Of a DNA stretch of 64,000 bases, positions 36,517-45,354 are shown one piece after another. The translations under genes and the position numbers were made by a program. A model generated the notes under the pieces. That model saw nothing but the letters and a program-made list of their open reading frames with translations. It ran no database searches and was not told where the DNA came from. The stretch's first letter is position 1. Every line of letters begins with the position of its first letter. This DNA is from Aliarcobacter lanthieri (GTDB lineage: Bacteria; Campylobacterota; Campylobacteria; Campylobacterales; Arcobacteraceae): contig NZ_CP053839.1 of NCBI RefSeq assembly GCF_013201625.1, positions 806,001 to 870,000 on the forward strand, written 5' to 3'.

Positions 36517-37563
36517 ATGAAAAATATAGAAAACATAAAATTAAGAGAAAATTCAACAATAAAAGAAGCTTTAGAAATAATTGATAAAGGTTCTATGCAA
36601 ATAGCTTTGGTTGTAGATAAAAATGATAAATTAGTTGGGACTTTAACAGACGGAGACATTAGAAGAGGTCTTTTAAAAGGTTTTGATTTAAATAGTTCTA
36701 TTGAAGATATTATTTTTAAAAAACCTACTATCGCAACAATAAGTGATACAAAAGAAGATATTTTAAAACTTGCTTTGAGTAAAAAACTTCATCAAATTCC
36801 AATCATAGATGAAAATAATAGATTGGTAGGCATTAAAGAAATAGATGAACTTATAAAACCAAAAAATAAGACAAATAAAGTGGTTCTTATGGTAGGAGGA
36901 CTTGGTACCAGACTTAGACCTCTTACAGAAACTACTCCAAAGCCTATGTTAAAAGTAGGAAACAAGCCAATACTTCAAACCATTGTAGAAAAATTTGCAG
37001 AGTATGGATATACAAATATTATAATGTGTGTAAACTATAAATCTCATATTATTCAAGATTATTTTGGAGATGGAAGTGATTTTGGCGTAAATATAGAGTA
37101 TGTTTTAGAAGAGCAAAGAATGGGAACTGCTGGAGCTTTGAGTTTACTAAAAGAAAAACCAACAGAACCATTTTTTGTGATGAATGGAGATCTTCTTACA
37201 AATGTAAATTTTGAGCATTTACATAACTATCATATTGCAACAAATTCCATTGGAACAATGTGTGTTCGAGAATATGATTTTCAAGTACCTTATGGAGTTG
37301 TAAATATAAAAGATAGCAAAATATTATCTATAGAAGAAAAACCTATTCATAAGTTTTTTGTAAGTGCTGGTATTTATATGTTGTCAGAGAAAGTTTTAGA
37401 ATATATACCACAAAATCAGTTTTATGATATGCCAACACTATTTGAAAAGCTTATAAGTTTAAATGAAAATACGATATCATTTCCACTCAGAGAGTATTGG
37501 CTTGATATAGGAAGAATAGAAGAATATGAAAAAGCTAATGAAGAGTATAGTGAGGTTTTTTAA
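36517..37563 (+). CDS. ptmE: PtmE-type glucosamine-1-phosphate guanylyltransferase with CBS pair
   Basis: A 348-residue fusion: two CBS domains (about 1-115, ALVVDKNDKLVGTLTDGDIR and QIPIIDENNRLVGI) followed by a nucleotidyltransferase domain (VVLMVGGLGTRLRPLTETTPK, MNGDLLTNVNFEHL). This arrangement is that of Campylobacter PtmE, which makes GDP-glucosamine and routes legionaminic acid through GDP-linked intermediates. PtmF/PtmA and PgmL partners, which make glucosamine phosphate, are not visible in this window. Confidence 0.88.
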   Translation: MKNIENIKLRENSTIKEALEIIDKGSMQIALVVDKNDKLVGTLTDGDIRRGLLKGFDLNSSIEDIIFKKPTIATISDTKEDILKLALSKKLHQIPIIDENNRLVGIKEIDELIKPKNKTNKVVLMVGGLGTRLRPLTETTPKPMLKVGNKPILQTIVEKFAEYGYTNIIMCVNYKSHIIQDYFGDGSDFGVNIEYVLEEQRMGTAGALSLLKEKPTEPFFVMNGDLLTNVNFEHLHNYHIATNSIGTMCVREYDFQVPYGVVNIKDSKILSIEEKPIHKFFVSAGIYMLSEKVLEYIPQNQFYDMPTLFEKLISLNENTISFPLREYWLDIGRIEEYEKANEEYSEVF

Positions 37564-37586
37564 TAAATATTTATGAAAGGTAGAAA

Positions 37587-38966
37587 ATGAATTTCAATTT
37601 TAGTATAGAAAATCTAGGAAATATAAAAAAAGCCAATTTTGAAATAAAACCTTTGACTATTATTGCTGGAGAAAATGGAAGTGGTAAAAGTTTCACTACA
37701 AAGAGCCTTTATTGTTTACTAGATGCCTTAAACAAAGATTATCTATTTGATTATATACAATCAAATATAAATGGTATAAAAAGAGCGATATTTTTCTATG
37801 AATCAGAACTTTTAAACAAATCTAAAAAAGATATAAATTTTATAGAAAATTTTCAAGAGAAATATTTGAATTTTTTTGATTTTATTCAAGATGAACTTCA
37901 AAAGTTAAATTTAGAGCAACAAGAGAAAATGTTACAAAATTTCTCTTTAGAATTAAAGCAACACTATAAACAATTAAAAGAATATTTTGAAGAACAAAGT
38001 TCTTTAAAAAAGTTTCAAAGAGTAAGTGAACATACAGATAATATTTTAACATCATATAGTAATATAATACAATTTGAAAGTAATTTTAAATATATAATCT
38101 CTGAACAAATAGAAAAGAATTTAAAATCAAACTTTCAAAAGAACTTTCAAATATCAAATATAGAAACACTCATACAAAAAGATGAAAAGGTAAAATCAAT
38201 AGATTTAAAAATAGATAGTATAGGAAATGTACTTATAAAAGATAAACAGTATATAGATTTTTCTTTCAAATCAAAAGGTATTGTCCAGATACAAAATTTA
38301 AAAAATATAGTATATATAGATTCCCCTGCATATTTAAAAGTGAGAAAAGGGCTTGAAAGTAGATATAGAGGATTACTGGGAATAAAAATAGAAGATGAAA
38401 AATATTTAAAAGGCTATCCATTATATTTAGAAAGATTATATGATTTTTTAGATAAAAGATATTTATATGAACCAGACTTTAAAAACTTAAGTGAAGAACT
38501 TCAGAAACTTATGAATGGAAAACTAAATATTACAAAATCTGGAGAAATAGAATATTTAGATGAAAAAAATAATTCTATGCCATTATCTCTTACTGCTATG
38601 GGAATTACCAATATTGGGCTTATAGATTTGTTACTTAGAAATAATATTATAAATAAGGGTTCTTTTCTTATTATGGATGAACCAGAAGCACATCTACACC
38701 CAAAATGGCAAGTTGCACTTATAGATATACTTTATAAGGTTGCACAAGCTGGAGCAAATATAATAATAGCAACTCATAGTATAGATATGATAAAAGCTGT
38801 AGAATTACTTATAAAAAAAGATGAAAAAGCAAAAGATTTAATAGCTATAAATAAAATGCCATATAATGAAAGTTTTAGCAAATTAAAAGAAGAAGAAAAA
38901 ATAGAAGAGATTTTAAGTGATCTAAGTTCTCCTTTCTATGATATGTATATTAGGGGACTTAGTTGA
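37587..38966 (+). CDS. AAA/ABC-type ATPase of a two-gene module
   Basis: A 459-residue SMC-like/AAA_21-type ATPase. Walker A is IIAGENGSGKSFTTKSLYCL (residues ~25-44). A long charged coiled-coil-like insertion (about 75-215) follows. Signature-like SLTAMGITNIGLIDLLL, Walker B SFLIMDEPEAHLHPKW and the His switch IIIATHSIDMIKAVE close the core. Such ATPases occur in many phage-defence pairs (PtuA, AriA and OLD-like types), but I cannot match it to a named one. It overlaps its partner by 4 bp (TTGA) and lies between ptmE and ptmG, with no evident glycan role. Confidence 0.85.
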   Translation: MNFNFSIENLGNIKKANFEIKPLTIIAGENGSGKSFTTKSLYCLLDALNKDYLFDYIQSNINGIKRAIFFYESELLNKSKKDINFIENFQEKYLNFFDFIQDELQKLNLEQQEKMLQNFSLELKQHYKQLKEYFEEQSSLKKFQRVSEHTDNILTSYSNIIQFESNFKYIISEQIEKNLKSNFQKNFQISNIETLIQKDEKVKSIDLKIDSIGNVLIKDKQYIDFSFKSKGIVQIQNLKNIVYIDSPAYLKVRKGLESRYRGLLGIKIEDEKYLKGYPLYLERLYDFLDKRYLYEPDFKNLSEELQKLMNGKLNITKSGEIEYLDEKNNSMPLSLTAMGITNIGLIDLLLRNNIINKGSFLIMDEPEAHLHPKWQVALIDILYKVAQAGANIIIATHSIDMIKAVELLIKKDEKAKDLIAINKMPYNESFSKLKEEEKIEEILSDLSSPFYDMYIRGLS

Positions 38967-39499
38967 ATATCTTAAAATATAGAGAATTTATAGATACAGA
39001 ATGTTCAAATAATCAACAAATAAAACTAGATAAAAAAGCTATAAAAATTGATGGAAATAATAGTTTAAAAATGACTATAGGTTGTGGAGATTTAAAATCT
39101 TGTGATTATTTAAGATATAAAAAAGATAAGATATTACTTATAGAAATATCTGATTTGAAAAAACAATTTACTGATATTTGTTCAAAAACTGAATTATTGT
39201 CAAAAGATACAAAAAAACAATTAGGAAAAATTTTAACAAAAAAAATAGACCCACGAAATATAATTAGAGATGAGACAAGATCAAAATATCTTGAAACAAT
39301 AAATATATTAAATGAATTGACTTCATATGTTAAATTTAATATGAAAAAATCAAAAATATTTATAATAGCAATTTGTTCAAATAATATCTCAGATACTATT
39401 GCTTTACAGTATTTAGAAAGAGATTTAAAAATAAGTTTAAATAATTTTGTAAAAGATGTAAGAGTAATATTAGCAAATGATTTAGAAAAATTTATTTAA
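38963..39499 (+). CDS. Small partner of the ATPase, possible PD-(D/E)XK-like fold
   Basis: A 178-residue soluble protein starting with TTG 38963, coupled to the ATPase by a 4-bp overlap. Residues 45-68 (KSCDYLRYKKDKILLIEISD, then LKKQ) resemble the C-D...E-x-K pattern of many uncharacterised PD-(D/E)XK nuclease-like proteins: Asp48, Glu61 and a nearby Lys66 or Lys67. The exact ExK is E-I-S, so catalysis is uncertain. A middle KKQLGKILTKKIDPRNIIRD and a hydrophobic strand IFIIAICSNN follow. No family is recognised. Confidence 0.7.
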   Translation: MNILKYREFIDTECSNNQQIKLDKKAIKIDGNNSLKMTIGCGDLKSCDYLRYKKDKILLIEISDLKKQFTDICSKTELLSKDTKKQLGKILTKKIDPRNIIRDETRSKYLETINILNELTSYVKFNMKKSKIFIIAICSNNISDTIALQYLERDLKISLNNFVKDVRVILANDLEKFI

Positions 39500-39523
39500 A
39501 TTAAATATTGAGGAGAATTAAAT

Positions 39524-40636
39524 ATGAAATATTGTACTAGATGTGTTATGCCTGATACAAGACCAGGTATTACTTTTGATGAAAATGGTGTTTGTGCCGC
39601 TTGTCAATCATATGAAAATAGAAAAAATGTAGATTATGAAAAAAGGTGGCAAGAATTAGAAATACTTTGTAAGAAATATAGAGGTATGAATGGACCAAAT
39701 GGTTATGATTGTATGATAGCTGTATCAGGAGGTAAAGATAGTCATTTCCAAGTATATATTATGAAAGAAAAAATGGGAATGAATCCTCTTCTTGTTTCAG
39801 TTGAAGATAATTTTCCTATGACAAATGCAGGAGTACATAATCTAAAAAATATATCAGAATCTTTTGGTTGTGATTTAATATCAATGAAACCAAATATTCA
39901 AGCTCAAAAAAAGATTGGAAAATATACTTTTGAGAAATATGGTAAACCAACATATTTTATAGATAGATATATTTATACTTATCCTTTACATATGGCAGTA
40001 AAATTTAATACTCCACTTCTAGTTTATGGTGAAAATGTAGCTTATGAATATGGTGGAGCGGGTGCTATTGAAACATATTCCTCAAAAGATCAAATAAACA
40101 ATGGGGTAGGGAGTGGAATCCCAACAAAAGAGCTTTTAGATATTGGTATTGAAGAAAAAAATTTAAACTTCTTTGAGCCACCACATCAAAATGATATAGA
40201 TAAACTAGATCCAATTTATCTTAGTTATTTCTTAGAATGGAGTAGTTTTGATAACTACCAAATCGCAAAAAAATATGGATTCCATGATTTAACTCATGAA
40301 TGGACTAGAACACACCATGTAGAACAATTTGACCAAGTAGATACTCCTGCATATTTAGTTCACTCTTGGATGAAATACCCAAAATTTGGACATGCTTCAG
40401 CAACAGATTATAGTGCAAGAATGGTAAGATATGGAATGCTAACTAGAGATGAAGCCATAGAACTTGTAAAAAAACATGACCATGATTTAGATCCAAGAAG
40501 TGTAAGAGAATTTTGTCAATTCTTTGGATATAGTGAAAAAGAGTTTTGGAAAATTATAGATAGTCATTATAATAAAGATATTTTTGAGCAAAAAAATAAT
40601 ATTTCTTGGCAAATTAAAAATCCAATTTGGAAATAA
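39524..40636 (+). CDS. N-acetyl sugar amidotransferase, PtmG/PseA-like
   Basis: A 370-residue enzyme of the PP-loop ATPase superfamily. It shows zinc-type cysteines at the N terminus (YCTRCVMPDTRPGI, GVCAACQSYE), the ATP-binding motif MIAVSGGKDSHFQ, and a late HEWTRTHHVEQFDQVD segment. Relatives convert an N-acetyl to an acetamidino group on legionaminic (PtmG), pseudaminic (PseA) or uronic acids (WbpG). Its place before legF suggests action on legionaminic acid. It has no HisH/HisF of its own next to it; one such pair lies at 43981-45352. SD GAGGAG precedes ATG 39524. Confidence 0.85.
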   Translation: MKYCTRCVMPDTRPGITFDENGVCAACQSYENRKNVDYEKRWQELEILCKKYRGMNGPNGYDCMIAVSGGKDSHFQVYIMKEKMGMNPLLVSVEDNFPMTNAGVHNLKNISESFGCDLISMKPNIQAQKKIGKYTFEKYGKPTYFIDRYIYTYPLHMAVKFNTPLLVYGENVAYEYGGAGAIETYSSKDQINNGVGSGIPTKELLDIGIEEKNLNFFEPPHQNDIDKLDPIYLSYFLEWSSFDNYQIAKKYGFHDLTHEWTRTHHVEQFDQVDTPAYLVHSWMKYPKFGHASATDYSARMVRYGMLTRDEAIELVKKHDHDLDPRSVREFCQFFGYSEKEFWKIIDSHYNKDIFEQKNNISWQIKNPIWK

Positions 40637-40646
40637 AATACAGCTT

Positions 40647-41345
40647 ATGTATAAAAATAAAACTTTTTTAGCCATTGTTCCAGCTCGTGGAGGGAGTAAA
40701 AGACTTCCACGAAAAAATATACTTGATTTATGTGGTAAGCCATTGATTGCACATACTATTGAGGCTGGATTGAAAAGTAATTATATAGATAAATTAGTTG
40801 TAAGCAGTGATGATAATGAGATACTTGAAATTTCAAGAAAATTTGGTGCCGAAACTATAAAAAGACCAGATGAATTAGCAAGTGATGTAGCTACAACATT
40901 TGATGCTATAAAACATACAATAGAAAATTTTGAGAAATATGATTATGTAGTTTTACTTCAACCTACAAGCCCACTTAGAAATGAAAAACATATAGATGAA
41001 GCTATAGAACTTTTAGAAATTAAAAATGCAGATGCAATTATAAGTGTTTGTGAAATGGATCATAGTCCTCTATGGAGTAATACTTTACCACAAGATGGAA
41101 GTATGAAAGGATTTTTAAGAGATGAAGTTTTAAATAAAAGAAGTCAAGATTTAGAAAAATATTATAGATTGAATGGTGCTATATATATTTGTAAAACAGA
41201 GAAACTGCTTGAAAATAAAAGTTTTTTATTAAGAAATAATATTTTTTCATATATTATGGATAGAGAAAGTTCTATTGATATTGATGAAGAGATTGATTTT
41301 AAGATAGCTGAAGTAATAGCTAAAATGAGTAAAATTGATAATTAG
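40647..41345 (+). CDS. legF: CMP-legionaminic acid synthetase (LegF/NeuA family)
   Basis: About 232 residues of a CMP-nonulosonate cytidylyltransferase. It shows AIVPARGGSKRLPRKNI, KLVVSSDDNEILEISRKFGA, VVLLQPTSPLRNEKHI, and a C-terminal DRESSIDIDEEIDFKIAE. It activates the nonulosonic acid made by LegI with CTP. The start is ATG 40647 (MYKNKTF); the frame is open further 5' inside the previous gene, but similarity begins here. No strong SD is seen. Confidence 0.9.
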   Translation: MYKNKTFLAIVPARGGSKRLPRKNILDLCGKPLIAHTIEAGLKSNYIDKLVVSSDDNEILEISRKFGAETIKRPDELASDVATTFDAIKHTIENFEKYDYVVLLQPTSPLRNEKHIDEAIELLEIKNADAIISVCEMDHSPLWSNTLPQDGSMKGFLRDEVLNKRSQDLEKYYRLNGAIYICKTEKLLENKSFLLRNNIFSYIMDRESSIDIDEEIDFKIAEVIAKMSKIDN

Positions 41346-42594
41346 AAATAGTATAATATTTATTTTTTTTGAATTAATAAATAAATCTATTCCTTTTTTA
41401 TTGTTACCTATATTAACTAGATTTCTAACCCCAGATGATTATGGAATAATAGCTTCTTTTACTGCACTCGTTTCTTTTTTAGCTATTTTTATAGGATTAA
41501 GTGGTCATGGTGCTATTGATGCTAATTTTTTTAGATTAGAAAAAAATAAGTTAGGTATTTATATAGCAAATGTTTTAATCATTTTACTTTTGACAACATT
41601 CTTAAGTTTAGTATCCGTATTACTATTTTCAGATTTTATAGAAAGTAAATTATATATTTCATTAGAATGGCAGATTTTAGGCATTATTGTAGCACTTGGT
41701 CAATTTATCACTTTAATAAATTTATCACTATGGGTAATAGAACAAAGACCATTACAATTTGGTATATATCAATTTCTACAGACAATTTTAATTACAGTAA
41801 TTTCTATAATATTAATTATTGGATATTCTTATAATTGGCAAGGGCAAATTATTGGTATAATTATAGGAACTTTACTATTTTCTTTTTTTTCTTTGATTAT
41901 TCTCTTTAAAAGAGGTTATATGAATCTAAAGATAGATAAATTATATATAAAAGATTTTTTAAAATTTGGTATTCCTATGGTCCCTCATCAATTAAGTGCA
42001 TGGCTAAGAACTCAAGGTGATAAATTTATAATAATTTCTATCTTAGGAAGTGCTACAACTGGATTATTCTCAGTAGGACAACAAATGGGTTTAGTCATGA
42101 GTATTTTGATGAGTTCTTTAAATAAGGCACTTTACCCAATACTATTCCAAATTTTAAGTAATGAAATGACAAAGAATTCAAAAAATAAATTAGTAAAGAT
42201 TTCATATTTATTATTTCTTTTAATAGCATTTATTGGATTTATTTTAATGATTTTATTGCAATTACTATATCCATATTTTTTAGGAAAAGAATTTCAAAAT
42301 TCTTTATTTTTAACACAACTTATAGTCCTTGGATTTATATTAGAAGGATTTTATTATGTTGTAGTCAATTATATTTTTTATTTTAAAAAAACTGCTAGTT
42401 TAGCTAAAATAACATTTTTTGTTTCTATAATACACATTATAATGAGTTTTTTATTTGTTAAATTATTTGGGATTAATGGAGTAGGTTATGCACTAATAAT
42501 TTCAGGTATAATTCAGTTTATTTTAATTTGGTATCTAAGCAATAAAATTTATTCTATGCCATGGTTTAGTTTTTGGAGAAAAGATGAAATTTGA
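41335..42594 (+). CDS. Wzx-type lipid-linked repeat-unit flippase
   Basis: A 419-residue inner-membrane protein with about 12 hydrophobic helices, of the MATE-like polysaccharide flippase family. The N-terminal LPILTRFLTPDDYGIIASF and the internal FGIPMVPHQLSAWLRTQGDKFIIISI are typical of Wzx. It would flip undecaprenyl-linked repeat units to the periplasm for Wzy. The start appears to be TTG 41335, 11 bp inside legF; no ATG fits. Its end overlaps the next gene by 11 bp. Confidence 0.88.
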   Translation: MIIRNSIIFIFFELINKSIPFLLLPILTRFLTPDDYGIIASFTALVSFLAIFIGLSGHGAIDANFFRLEKNKLGIYIANVLIILLLTTFLSLVSVLLFSDFIESKLYISLEWQILGIIVALGQFITLINLSLWVIEQRPLQFGIYQFLQTILITVISIILIIGYSYNWQGQIIGIIIGTLLFSFFSLIILFKRGYMNLKIDKLYIKDFLKFGIPMVPHQLSAWLRTQGDKFIIISILGSATTGLFSVGQQMGLVMSILMSSLNKALYPILFQILSNEMTKNSKNKLVKISYLLFLLIAFIGFILMILLQLLYPYFLGKEFQNSLFLTQLIVLGFILEGFYYVVVNYIFYFKKTASLAKITFFVSIIHIIMSFLFVKLFGINGVGYALIISGIIQFILIWYLSNKIYSMPWFSFWRKDEI

Positions 42595-43984
42595 TGAAAT
42601 ATTAGAAAATTTAGAGAGTGATGGAAAGATTTTAGATTTTAGATTTTCAAATACACAAATCCCTATGTATTTAATGATAAGATTTATGTTGATACAATCA
42701 CTTATTAATAAAGAATTTAATCTATCAAATCCTCATGTAAAAGTAAATAAAAAATCACTTAAAGAAATTTTTAAATATATTTATTATACTTTAAAATCAA
42801 ATCTATATTTTGCACCAAAAAAAGATATTTATATATTTAGTTCAGGAATAGTAAATAAATTTGAAAATAAAAAATATACAAATAGATTATATGATGAATT
42901 TTATCAATTATTTAAAGATAAAACGCAGATTATTGAATCATCAGTTAAATTATCATATCTTCTTCCTAAAAAAGAAAAAATTTATTTTAGAGATTTAATT
43001 GATATTATAATTATTTTGTGTTCTAAAACTAAGAAGTTAAAAAAAGATGAAATTGATGAAATTGATATATTTCTTGAATACTTGAAAAACAAAGAAATAT
43101 TCAATTATGATAATAGTATTTTTAGTGATATTAAAAAAACATTAATAAAAATAAGAAAAAGAATGAGTATTTCTTTTTTGATATATAGACAATTTTTAAA
43201 AATAAAAAAACCAAGAGTTATAATAGTAGAAGATGCCCATTATTTTGGACATTTAGCTTTATTATTGGAAGCTAAAAAATTAGGTATAAAAACAGTAGAA
43301 TATCAACATGGCTATGTTGGACTTTCTCATCCATCTTATAATTATCACAAAAGTATTTTTGATAATATAAAAACTTATTTACCTGAATATTTTTTAACAC
43401 ATGGTAATTATTGGAATGAAGTTACAAGAACTCCATCACATAAAGTTCAGATTGGTTTGGCTGATTTATCAAATAAAATTGATAAAATAAGAATAACTGA
43501 AAAAATATCAAATAAAATTTTATTTATATCAGGTGGAACAGTATTTGAAGAATTAAATCAACTCATAGAAAAGAGTTTAATAGCATTAAAAGCTTTGGAT
43601 TATGAAATATTATTAAGACCACATCCATCAGAAATTCCTGAAATTGAAATAAGATATTTAAATCTTATTAAAAAAGGTGTTAAAATTGATACTTCAAATT
43701 TATATGATACTTTACAAAATGTCGAAGTTGTAGTTGGAATGGAAGTAAGTACAGTTTTATATGAGGCTGTATGTTTTATAAATAAAGTGTATATGATGAA
43801 CACTAATTATACAAATTTTTATGAACCAAAATCTGCTTTTATATCATTTAATGATGATTTAGAGTTGGTAAAAAGTATAAAAGAATCAAAAGTTTTAGAG
43901 AAAGATATTAATTATTTTTGGAATAGTGATTGGAAGCAAAATTATATAAATTTTATAGAAAATACAATAGGAATTTTAAAATGA
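42584..43984 (+). CDS. Probable GT-B-type glycosyltransferase of unknown family
   Basis: A 466-residue soluble protein. The C-terminal half resembles capsule-type GT-B enzymes: VIIVEDAHYFGHLALLLEA, EYQHGYVGLSHPSYNY, LRPHPSEIPEIEIRYL and VVVGMEVSTVLYEAV, the last like the Kdo/sialyl/glycerophosphotransferase superfamily. The N-terminal ~200 residues are helical and charged and I do not recognise them. Directly after wzx and before the amidotransferase helpers, it could be the transferase for legionaminic acid, which otherwise has no assigned transferase here; that is inference. Confidence 0.65.
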   Translation: MKFDEILENLESDGKILDFRFSNTQIPMYLMIRFMLIQSLINKEFNLSNPHVKVNKKSLKEIFKYIYYTLKSNLYFAPKKDIYIFSSGIVNKFENKKYTNRLYDEFYQLFKDKTQIIESSVKLSYLLPKKEKIYFRDLIDIIIILCSKTKKLKKDEIDEIDIFLEYLKNKEIFNYDNSIFSDIKKTLIKIRKRMSISFLIYRQFLKIKKPRVIIVEDAHYFGHLALLLEAKKLGIKTVEYQHGYVGLSHPSYNYHKSIFDNIKTYLPEYFLTHGNYWNEVTRTPSHKVQIGLADLSNKIDKIRITEKISNKILFISGGTVFEELNQLIEKSLIALKALDYEILLRPHPSEIPEIEIRYLNLIKKGVKIDTSNLYDTLQNVEVVVGMEVSTVLYEAVCFINKVYMMNTNYTNFYEPKSAFISFNDDLELVKSIKESKVLEKDINYFWNSDWKQNYINFIENTIGILK

Positions 43985-44586
43985 TAGTAGTTATAGATTA
44001 TGGAATGGGAAATCTTGGCTCAATTGCTAACATGATTAAAAAAGTTGGATATAAATGCTTAATAACTTCTGATTTAGAAGAGATAAAAAAAGCAAATAAA
44101 CTTGTACTCCCTGGTGTTGGCTCATTTGATAATGGTATGATAAATCTTGAAAGATTAGGAATAGTAGAAGTTTTGAATCAAAAAGTATTAGTAGAAAAAA
44201 CTCCTATTTTGGGTATTTGTCTAGGTATGCAGCTTATGACAAAAAATAGTGAGGAAGGTACTTTACCTGGACTTGGATGGATAGATGCTAGTACAAAAAA
44301 ATTTATGAGTGATAATTTTAAAATTCCTCATATGGGGTGGAATATTATAAAACATAAAAAGGAATCTAAGATTTTTGATGATTTAAACAATGAAAAAAGA
44401 TTTTATTTTGTACATAGTTATTTTGTAAATTGTAATGATGAAAATGATGTACTGACATATACAAACTATATTCAAGAGTTTGTTTCCTCATTTGAAAAAG
44501 ATAACATTATTGGAGTTCAATTTCATCCAGAAAAAAGTCATAAATTTGGTATGTGTTTAATCAAAAACTTTGTGGAGAATATTTAA
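43981..44586 (+). CDS. hisH: HisH-like glutaminase for sugar amidotransferase
   Basis: A 201-residue class I glutamine amidotransferase with a complete triad: Cys80 in LGICLGMQLM, His182 and Glu184 in QFHPEKSH. In surface-glycan loci HisH2/HisF2 deliver ammonia to a WbpG-type enzyme rather than making histidine. The start is ATG 43981 (MIVVIDYGMG), overlapping the previous stop as ATGA. It is followed by hisF and wbpG homologues, the same trio as in Pseudomonas O-antigen clusters. Confidence 0.9.
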   Translation: MIVVIDYGMGNLGSIANMIKKVGYKCLITSDLEEIKKANKLVLPGVGSFDNGMINLERLGIVEVLNQKVLVEKTPILGICLGMQLMTKNSEEGTLPGLGWIDASTKKFMSDNFKIPHMGWNIIKHKKESKIFDDLNNEKRFYFVHSYFVNCNDENDVLTYTNYIQEFVSSFEKDNIIGVQFHPEKSHKFGMCLIKNFVENI

Positions 44587-44587
44587 A

Positions 44588-45352
44588 ATGCTTAAAACAA
44601 GAGTTATACCAATTCTATTGATGAAAAATGGTGGATTATATAAGGGAATACAATTTAAAAAACATAAGTATGTAGGAGATCCTATAAATACTGTTAAAAT
44701 TTTTAATGATAAAGAAGTTGATGAATTAGTAATTTTTGATATTGAAGCTTCTAAATTAAATAAACCTATTGATTTTGAACTATTAGAAAATATAGCAAGT
44801 GAAGCCTTTATGCCAATTGCATATGGTGGAGGGATTAAAACTTTAGAAGATGTTCAAAAACTTTTTAGTTTAGGAATAGAAAAAATTGTTTTAAATACAT
44901 CTGCAATTGAAAAATTTGATTTAGTTAAGAAGTTAGTAAGTTTATATGGTTCTCAAAGTATAGTTTTTTGTTTAGACATAAAAAAATCTTTTTTTGGTAA
45001 GTATATAGCCTATTCATATTCTGGAAGTAAAAAAGTAAAAATTTTTCCAGTTGAACTAGCTAAAAAAATGCAAAATTTAGGAATAGGAGAACTCATTATA
45101 AATTCAATTGATAATGATGGTATGATGAAAGGATATGATCTGGAAATTATAGAGAAAATTACAACACAATTAGTTATACCAGTAATAGCGTGTGGAGGAG
45201 CTGGCAATTTAGAAGATTTTGTAAAAGCAAAAAGTAGTGGGGCACATGGTTGTGCTGCTGGTAGTATGTTTGTTTATAATGGAATACATAAAGCAGTATT
45301 AATTTCATACCCTAAATATGAAAAATTATGTCAATTATTTAAGGAGAATTAA
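44588..45352 (+). CDS. hisF: HisF-like ammonia-channel subunit lacking Asp11
   Basis: A 254-residue (beta/alpha)8 barrel of the HisF family (VGDPINTVKIFNDKEVDEL, AYGGGIKTLEDV, IACGGAGNLEDF). The cyclase residue Asp11 (CLDV in true HisF) is Leu here (RVIPILLMKNGG), while Asp130 remains (FCLDIKK). Loss of Asp11 argues against histidine synthesis and for a role as ammonia conduit and partner of WbpG. ATG 44588 is chosen for its match to HisF N termini, just after the hisH stop. Confidence 0.9.
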   Translation: MLKTRVIPILLMKNGGLYKGIQFKKHKYVGDPINTVKIFNDKEVDELVIFDIEASKLNKPIDFELLENIASEAFMPIAYGGGIKTLEDVQKLFSLGIEKIVLNTSAIEKFDLVKKLVSLYGSQSIVFCLDIKKSFFGKYIAYSYSGSKKVKIFPVELAKKMQNLGIGELIINSIDNDGMMKGYDLEIIEKITTQLVIPVIACGGAGNLEDFVKAKSSGAHGCAAGSMFVYNGIHKAVLISYPKYEKLCQLFKEN

Positions 45353-45354
45353 AT

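Noticed and set aside
36517-37563. Mannose-1-phosphate guanylyltransferase for general GDP-mannose supply
   Set aside because: The CBS pair at the N terminus and the legionaminic neighbours match PtmE instead.
43981-45352. Histidine biosynthesis genes hisH and hisF
   Set aside because: They lie between a GT-B-like gene and a wbpG homologue, without other his genes, and HisF lacks Asp11; a sugar amidotransferase role fits better.
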